Assembly (NCBI GenBank): GCA_023253615.1
Contig: JALRFZ010000044.1
Coordinates: 1-11,277, forward strand
DNA: 11,277 nucleotides
Source: Verrucomicrobiales bacterium
Lineage (GTDB): Bacteria; Verrucomicrobiota; Verrucomicrobiia; Verrucomicrobiales; DEV007
Direction: 5' to 3'
The first letter of the stretch is position 1. The number at the start of each line of letters is the position of its first letter. The position numbers and the translations under genes were made by a program. Under the pieces are notes generated by a model. The model made no database searches, was not told the origin of the DNA, and saw only the letters and a list, made by a program, of their open reading frames with translations. Of the stretch, positions 6,869-11,277 are shown piece by piece.

Positions 6869-7615
6869 ATGGCCAAGCACCGATTTTTTCTCCCGGCCGA
6901 TCGCTGGAATCCCGATTGCCTCATCCTCGAAGGCGAGGAGGCGCATCATTGTCTCGACGTGATGCGCTGCCGCGAGGGCGATCGTATCATCGTCTTCAAC
7001 GGCGCCGGTACCGAAGCCGAGGTCGAGATCACCGCGGCCTCCCGCGGATCGGTCGCCCTTTCCACCCGGCTCGTCCTCAACACGCCGCGCCCGACCGTCG
7101 CCATCACCCTCGGCCAAGCCGTGCCCAAGGGAAAAAACATGGATCTCATCATCCAGAAAGCGACCGAGCTCGGCGCCTCGCGCATCGTCCCGCTCCTCTC
7201 CGAGCGCACCGTGGTGCAACTCGATGGCGAGGACCCCGGGAAGAAACGCCAGAAATGGCAACGTGTCGCGATCGAGGCCTGCAAGCAATGCGGGCAGAAC
7301 TGGGTGCCCGAAGTCGACGCCCCCGTGAAAGTCGAGGCCTTCCTCCGCCAGGTGAAGGATCCGCTCCGCCTCATCGCCGCGATCGGACCCGATTCCCGGC
7401 CGCTCAAGACCCTACTCGCCGGGCGCACCCAGGCGGGCGAGGCGTCCCCCGACGCCGCCACCGTGATGATCGGCCCCGAGGGCGACTTCACCCCTGCCGA
7501 GATCTCGACCGCCCTTTCCCACGGATTCCTCCCCCTCTCCCTCGGCCCCATCATCCTCCGCAGCGAGACCGCCGCGATCTACGCCCTCAGCATCACCGGC
7601 CACGAATTGCGGTGA
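6869..7615 (+). CDS. rsmE: 16S rRNA (uracil(1498)-N(3))-methyltransferase RsmE
   Basis: RsmE methylates N3 of U1498 (E. coli numbering) in 16S rRNA in the assembled small subunit, using S-adenosylmethionine. The 248-residue length is typical. The N-terminal PUA-like domain shows EEAHHCLDVMRCREGD (residues about 23-38). The SPOUT (trefoil-knot) methyltransferase domain shows GQAVPKGKNMDLIIQKATEL, ERTVVQ, the glycine-rich IGPEGDFTPAEI and the C-terminal LGPIILRSETAAIYAL, which together bind the cofactor. GPEGD in place of the commoner GPEGG is a known kind of variation in the family. The ATG at 6869 begins MAKHRFFLP, the usual N-terminus; the open frame upstream to 6752 is antisense to mazG and is rejected. 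The hydrolase gene starts 31 bases downstream. Confidence 0.96.
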   Translation: MAKHRFFLPADRWNPDCLILEGEEAHHCLDVMRCREGDRIIVFNGAGTEAEVEITAASRGSVALSTRLVLNTPRPTVAITLGQAVPKGKNMDLIIQKATELGASRIVPLLSERTVVQLDGEDPGKKRQKWQRVAIEACKQCGQNWVPEVDAPVKVEAFLRQVKDPLRLIAAIGPDSRPLKTLLAGRTQAGEASPDAATVMIGPEGDFTPAEISTALSHGFLPLSLGPIILRSETAAIYALSITGHELR

Positions 7616-7646
7616 AAGTCGCGCCGCCAGGCCCCGTATCGGCTCC

Positions 7647-8642
7647 ATGCGTTCGCGACTCCGCCACCTGCTCTCCATCGCCGCCGTCCTCGTGATCGCG
7701 GGCCTCCTGGGATTTCTCTGGATCAGTTCCTCCTTCCTCCTCACCCCGAACCGTCACGCCCTCGAGCCGCGCCACCATGCCATGCTCGGAAATCCCGCCG
7801 ACTACGGCCTCGCCCTCGAACCCTTCCGGGTCACTGCCACCGATGGCATCGGACTCGCCGCGATGCTCGTGACACGGGCTGATCGCCCGGGCAAAGCCGA
7901 AAAATCGCGCCGCATGGCCGCCCTGCTGGGCCTGCCTTTCGATGGGCCCGCCCCCGCGCCGCGCGGCACCGTCTTTCTCCTCCACGGACGCAGTGGCAAA
8001 AAAGAGGACATGCTCGCCATCGCCGAGCGTTTCGTCGCCGCCGGCTACCGCTGCCTCGTCTACGATGCCCGCTGCCACGGCGGGAGCGATGGGGAAAACT
8101 GCACTTTCGGGCACGCCGAAAAAGGCGACTTCCGCTCCATCCTCGACCACACCCTCGCCCTCCTCGCGGCGCGCGGCGAAGACCCCGGCCAACTCTGCGC
8201 CATCGGTATCTCCCTCGGCGCCTCCGTCATCCTGCAATCCCTTCCCGACGAGCCCAGGCTCGGCGCCGTCGTCGCCGTGGCCCCCTTCGCGACCCTGCCC
8301 GACGTCGTGAATCACTCCGCCCGGCGGAACATCCACCGCCACATCCCCCTCTGGCTCATCGCCGGGACGATGCGCACGGGAGGCCTCCGCGCCGGCTTCG
8401 ATCCTTTCCAGGTGTCACCCCTGCGCGGTGTCGCGCAATCGACGCGGCCGATCTTCTTCGTCCATGGCGAGCTCGATGCCGTCATCCCCGTCGAACACAC
8501 GCGCCGCCTCCACGCCGCCGCGAAAGGGCCGAAGCAGCTCCGCCTCGTGCCCGACGGCACCCACGGCAACGTCCTCGCCAAGGGCGGAGACGCCCTCTAC
8601 CACGAGATGATCACATTCTGCCTCGCGGCGGCGGGGAGGTGA
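7647..8642 (+). CDS. Membrane-anchored alpha/beta hydrolase
   Basis: A 331-residue serine hydrolase of unknown substrate. One N-terminal hydrophobic segment (about 8-32, LSIAAVLVIAGLLGFLW) acts as an anchor or uncleaved signal, placing the enzyme outside the cytoplasm. The alpha/beta hydrolase fold shows the oxyanion-hole segment VFLLHGRSGKKEDM (109-122) and YDARCHGGSDG (139-149). The nucleophile elbow is GISLG, with Ser189. The acid is probably Asp277 in FVHGELDAVIP and the catalytic His is His306 in PDGTHGN. This architecture matches BEM46/YfhR-like proteins (the 'alpha/beta hydrolase, DUF-type membrane esterase' group), whose physiological role is not well defined. It sits between rsmE and lspA and is probably cotranscribed with rsmE. 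No Shine-Dalgarno is obvious before the ATG. Confidence 0.9.
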   Translation: MRSRLRHLLSIAAVLVIAGLLGFLWISSSFLLTPNRHALEPRHHAMLGNPADYGLALEPFRVTATDGIGLAAMLVTRADRPGKAEKSRRMAALLGLPFDGPAPAPRGTVFLLHGRSGKKEDMLAIAERFVAAGYRCLVYDARCHGGSDGENCTFGHAEKGDFRSILDHTLALLAARGEDPGQLCAIGISLGASVILQSLPDEPRLGAVVAVAPFATLPDVVNHSARRNIHRHIPLWLIAGTMRTGGLRAGFDPFQVSPLRGVAQSTRPIFFVHGELDAVIPVEHTRRLHAAAKGPKQLRLVPDGTHGNVLAKGGDALYHEMITFCLAAAGR

Positions 8643-8755
8643 TCGGACGGGAATCCGCGAAGAGCTCCCCGGCCCTCGCCGGCGATCCCTGCAGCTGACG
8701 GCCCCGGCAACATTCGTCTGGATTCGCCGGCCAACGTGGTCGAAACTCCGCCGCG
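8643..8755 (+). other. Gap between the hydrolase and lspA
   Basis: These 113 bases contain no gene that I can support. A 5-bp hairpin (CCGGC 8669-8673 with GCCGG 8678-8682) lies shortly after the hydrolase stop and lacks a T-tract. A promoter for lspA could lie here, but no clear boxes are visible. Confidence 0.3.
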
Positions 8756-9292
8756 ATGATCCGCTACCTCCTTCTCCTCACCCTGCCCCTCTACGCACTC
8801 GACCAGTGGACGAAGTGGCTCATCCTGCAGCGCTTCCCGAACTACGGCTCGCCGGAGAACCTCATCGAGGTGATCCCCGGCTTCTTCAATCTCGTCCGCG
8901 TCCACAACACGGGCATGGCTTTCGGATTGTTGAACGGGTACGAACACGCGAACTGGATCTTCGGGGGCATCGGCCTCGTCGCCCTCACCGGCATCACCCT
9001 GCTCTGGCGCCAGGGCGCGTTTCCTGACAAAATCTCCAAAACCGCCGCCGCCCTCCTCGTCAGCGGCATTTTCGGGAACCTCACCGACCGCATTCTTCCG
9101 GGACGTGGTTATGTCGTCGATTTCCTCGATTTCCAACCGCCCTTCTACGAGCTGATCGACAAGACCTCGGGCGGCCACTTCCCCTCGTTCAACGTCGCCG
9201 ATTCGTGCATCTGCGTCGCGGCGGGCTTGCTGATTTTCTCCGCTTTCCGCCAGCCGGACGGCTCGAAGAAAAAGAAAAAGGCCTCGGCCTGA
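8756..9292 (+). CDS. lspA: Lipoprotein signal peptidase (signal peptidase II, LspA)
   Basis: LspA is the inner-membrane aspartyl protease that removes signal peptides from prolipoproteins after the cysteine has been lipidated. The 178-residue protein has the expected hydrophobic segments (about 5-24, 67-84, 95-107, 150-164). It also has the family motifs LDQWTKW, VHNTGMAFG (residues 49-57), GNLTDRILPGRGYVVDF and FNVADS. The catalytic aspartates are Asp122 (VVDF) and Asp149 (NVADS). They are 27 residues apart, against 18 in the E. coli enzyme (123 and 141), so the loop between them is enlarged (LDFQPPFYELIDKTSGGHF). The C-terminus is a lysine-rich cytoplasmic tail. The downstream rhodanese-like gene starts after 14 bases and is likely cotranscribed. 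A lipoprotein substrate is encoded at 5372-5845. Confidence 0.96.
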   Translation: MIRYLLLLTLPLYALDQWTKWLILQRFPNYGSPENLIEVIPGFFNLVRVHNTGMAFGLLNGYEHANWIFGGIGLVALTGITLLWRQGAFPDKISKTAAALLVSGIFGNLTDRILPGRGYVVDFLDFQPPFYELIDKTSGGHFPSFNVADSCICVAAGLLIFSAFRQPDGSKKKKKASA

Positions 9293-9306
9293 ATCCCGTC
9301 GTCGCG

Positions 9307-9825
9307 ATGAGCCGCAAGGGAATCCTCACCGTCGCGCTGCTCTTTCTCGTCGCCTTCCTCCTGCTGCACTTCGCCACGCGCGGCTACCGCGAGGTCGAGG
9401 CCCTGCAATCGATGGAAAAAGCCATGGCGGCGGTGCGGCGCGATTTTCCGGAGGCGCAGCCGGTCCCGGCACCGCAGCTGGCGGCTTGGATCGGCGAGGG
9501 GGAAGGGGTCGTGCTCATCGATGCGAGGGCGCCGGAGGAGTTCGCGGTGAGCCGGATCCCCGGAGCGCGCAGGGAAACCGCCATCAAAGGGGCCGCCAAG
9601 ATGGCCGCCGGCGCGAAGCGGGTGGTCGTTTACGACGCCGTCGGGTTTTACTCGGCCGAAGTGGCGGATGCCCTGGGTGCCGCGGGATCCGGGGGAACGT
9701 TCTACCTCGAAGGCGGCATCTTCCAATGGGCGAACGAAGGGCGCCCCCTCGTCGACGCCGATGGCAGCCCCACCACGAAGGTCCACCCCTACAACAAGCT
9801 CTGGGGCAGGCTCCTGAAGCGGTAG
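9307..9825 (+). CDS. Membrane-anchored rhodanese-like protein lacking the catalytic cysteine
   Basis: From the ATG at 9307 the protein has 172 residues. A single N-terminal transmembrane segment (about 5-22, GILTVALLFLVAFLLLHF) places the soluble part most likely outside the cytoplasm. The rhodanese domain (about 52-150) shows LIDARAPEEFAVSRIPGA (70-87), the active-site strand RVVVYDAVGFYSAEVA (105-120) and the closing motif YLEGGIFQWANEGRPLV. In active sulfurtransferases the strand reads YC followed by a persulfide-binding loop; here position 110 is Asp, so sulfur transfer is not expected. A short C-terminal tail (KVHPYNKLWGRLLKR) looks conserved-like. Two further Met codons lie upstream in frame within lspA, but only this start is followed directly by the membrane segment. 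A binding or regulatory role is inferred; the partner is unknown. Confidence 0.85.
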   Translation: MSRKGILTVALLFLVAFLLLHFATRGYREVEALQSMEKAMAAVRRDFPEAQPVPAPQLAAWIGEGEGVVLIDARAPEEFAVSRIPGARRETAIKGAAKMAAGAKRVVVYDAVGFYSAEVADALGAAGSGGTFYLEGGIFQWANEGRPLVDADGSPTTKVHPYNKLWGRLLKR

Positions 9826-9841
9826 CGGGCGGTGCGGGAGA

Positions 9842-10966
9842 TCACCGCTCCCTGCCGATCACCTCCAGCAGTCTCTCCACATCGCCGGCGGTGTTGTAGC
9901 CATGCACGGCGATGCGGATGCGGCCGGCGTGGTGCATCACGTGGATTTCCTCCCGCTCCAGGGCGGCGTGGATCGCCTCCGAACGGGGATGGATGAAGGA
10001 GACGATGCCGGTGGGGAACTCCGGCCGCAGGGGAGCGAGCGGCGCGATCCCGAGATCGGCGAGTCCTTCGTGGACCCGCGCCACGAGCGGATCGGCATGG
10101 CGCGAGATCGCATCCATTCCGACTCCGTCGAGATACCGCAGCGAGGCATCGAGCGCGTAGAGCGAGACAAAATTCGGCATGCCCACGGAGAAGCTCGCCG
10201 CACCGGGCTTCGTCACCGCCTTTTCAAACCGATCCGCCTCGAAGGCGTTGGTGAGGTGGAACCATCCGCCCGCCCGGGTCGTGAGCCGCTCCGCCCCCGC
10301 CTCCGGCACGCCGATGACACAACCGCCATGGATCCCGAGAGTCCACTTGTGCGTGCTCGAGATGAGGATGTCGGCATCGGAGCAGTCGAACCCGAGCCGG
10401 CCGAAGGCCTGGGTGATGTCGACCGAGAGCACCGCCTGCGGCGCGAGCGACCGCACCGCGTCCCGCAGGGCCGGCCAATCGACGCGGAAGCCGTTGTAGA
10501 AACTCACCAGCGAGACCTGGACGAGGCGCGTCTCCGCCCCGAGAAGCGGCAGGAGATCCTCCGTCCGCAATTCACCCTGACAAGCACGCCAAACCTTCAC
10601 CCGCGGAGGCCGCGCCGCCCGGAGCCAGGGGGTCGCCCCGGCCGGGAAATCGAGATCACTCACCACGACCTCGTCGTCAGGGCCGAGATCGAGGGCACCG
10701 GCGAGGAGGTTGTAGGCCTCGGAGCTGCACGAGCAAAAGGAGACCTCCTCCGTCTTCAGCCCGAGCAGCTTCGCGCTGATCCCGCGACAGGCCTCGACCG
10801 CGGCGAAATGCGGGACGCGGCCGCGCATGCCGAGCCCCTTGTCGTGCGTGTATCGCGCGATCGCCTCTCCGACGCAGCGCGGCGGGATGCTCTCGGCCGC
10901 GGTGTTGAGGTAGGCGATGCCTTCGAGCGCGGGGAAATCCGCGCGGCGGGATTCGGTGGTGAGCAT
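9842..10966 (-). CDS. Class V aminotransferase-family PLP enzyme, substrate unknown
   Basis: A fold-type I PLP-dependent enzyme of the class V group (relatives include isopenicillin N epimerase-like and cysteine desulfurase-like proteins), 374 residues. Visible features are the N-terminal YLNTAAES, the cofactor-contacting region around FCSCSSEAYNLLAG, Asp183 in SVDITQAFG (pyridine-nitrogen contact), and the Schiff-base lysine Lys207 in ISSTHKWTLGIHGG. The C-terminal motif is RIRIAVHGYNTAGDVERLL. The segment where SufS-type desulfurases carry their catalytic cysteine (a RxGHHC-like stretch) reads IHVMHHAGRIRIA and has no Cys, so a desulfurase is unlikely. The ATG at 10966 lies 24 bases after the transaldolase stop, so the two probably share a transcript. 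The stop faces that of the rhodanese gene across 16 bases. Confidence 0.88.
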   Translation of the reverse strand: MLTTESRRADFPALEGIAYLNTAAESIPPRCVGEAIARYTHDKGLGMRGRVPHFAAVEACRGISAKLLGLKTEEVSFCSCSSEAYNLLAGALDLGPDDEVVVSDLDFPAGATPWLRAARPPRVKVWRACQGELRTEDLLPLLGAETRLVQVSLVSFYNGFRVDWPALRDAVRSLAPQAVLSVDITQAFGRLGFDCSDADILISSTHKWTLGIHGGCVIGVPEAGAERLTTRAGGWFHLTNAFEADRFEKAVTKPGAASFSVGMPNFVSLYALDASLRYLDGVGMDAISRHADPLVARVHEGLADLGIAPLAPLRPEFPTGIVSFIHPRSEAIHAALEREEIHVMHHAGRIRIAVHGYNTAGDVERLLEVIGRER

Positions 10967-10990
10967 GTCAGGATCCGGAGGGGCTCAGGC

Positions 10991-11277
10991 TCAGAGTTTC
11001 GCGGCGATGAGCGCCTCCATCTTGCGGATGTCGGCGGAGAAGAGGCGGATCCCCTCGGCGGTTTTTTCCGTGGCCATGGCGTCCTCGTTGAGGAGGAAAC
11101 GGAAGGACTTTTCGCCTGCATCGACCCGCTCGAGCGACGAGCCCGCGGCGAGTCCGGGGGAGAGCTTGCGCTCCACCGTGCCCTCGGCCTTCTGGAGATC
11201 TTCGAGCAGGTTCGGCCCGATCGTGAGAAGATCGCAGCCCGCGAGCTCGAGGATCTGCGAGGTGTTGCGGAAGCTCG
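10991..11277 (-). CDS. tal: Transaldolase (class 1, TalB type), C-terminal part; cut by window edge
   Basis: Transaldolase moves a dihydroxyacetone unit between sugar phosphates in the non-oxidative pentose phosphate pathway. Only the last 94 codons lie in the window. They begin [20 protein letters not shown], which corresponds to the conserved 'SFRNTxQI..LAGCDxLTI' strand of class 1 transaldolases. They continue with [17 protein letters not shown] and the C-terminal helix [28 protein letters not shown]. The catalytic Schiff-base lysine would be further upstream, outside the window. The open frame is continuous to the edge, so no sign of damage is seen. It is followed closely by the aminotransferase gene. 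Gene symbol given by family only. Confidence 0.9.
   Translation of the reverse strand, partial: SFRNTSQILELAGCDLLTIGPNLLEDLQKAEGTVERKLSPGLAAGSSLERVDAGEKSFRFLLNEDAMATEKTAEGIRLFSADIRKMEALIAAKL

Noticed and set aside
6445..7695. Plus-strand open frame (416 codons) spanning mazG antisense and rsmE in another frame
   Set aside because: It overlaps two well-identified genes and has no recognisable domain.
7593..8342. Minus-strand open frame (249 codons) opposite the hydrolase
   Set aside because: Antisense shadow rich in Gly, Glu and Asp with no motif, opposite a gene with a clear catalytic triad.
9307..10966. Sulfur-transfer module made of the rhodanese-like protein and the class V PLP enzyme
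   Set aside because: The two genes are convergent, the rhodanese domain lacks its cysteine, and the PLP enzyme lacks the desulfurase cysteine, so neither partner can carry a persulfide in the usual way.

Overview
This is a GC-rich bacterial chromosomal window with tightly packed, ordinary cellular genes. From recall of the style of the DnaJ, STAS/SpoIIE-type and LspA proteins, the best guess is a member of the Verrucomicrobiota. That is an impression without a database search, so the phylum should be treated as provisional. No rRNA, tRNA, CRISPR array, transposase or phage gene was seen.

Layout. Bases 1 to about 401 do not look like the rest. They carry an open plus-strand frame with a different codon bias and an unusual, eukaryote-like or gag-like composition. 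They interrupt a minus-strand priA gene exactly where its DEEH helicase motif should follow, so this is probably an assembly chimera or otherwise an insertion. From there to 5845 everything lies on the minus strand. In transcription order the genes are a small lipoprotein, a STAS-domain protein, a membrane-anchored GAF plus SpoIIE-type phosphatase, grpE, dnaJ and the first half of priA. A minus-strand mazG (5956-6810) lies upstream of the lipoprotein.

A plus-strand group follows, divergent from mazG: rsmE, a membrane-anchored alpha/beta hydrolase, lspA, and a membrane-anchored rhodanese-like protein that lacks the catalytic cysteine. It converges on a minus-strand pair made of a class V aminotransferase and, upstream of it, the C-terminal third of a transaldolase cut by the window edge.

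How the genes fit together. GrpE and DnaJ are cochaperones of DnaK, which is not in the window. The STAS protein and the phosphatase form the output half of a partner-switching signalling module: the phosphatase would dephosphorylate the conserved serine of the STAS protein. The cognate kinase/anti-sigma factor is not present here. MazG (NTP clean-up), RsmE (16S rRNA methylation), LspA (lipoprotein signal peptidase) and PriA (replication restart) are housekeeping enzymes. No clearly new multi-gene system is visible. The points most worth a second look are the junction near base 401, the rhodanese-like protein with Asp at the Cys position, the enlarged loop between the LspA catalytic aspartates, and a repeat-like in-frame insertion in the mazG linker.
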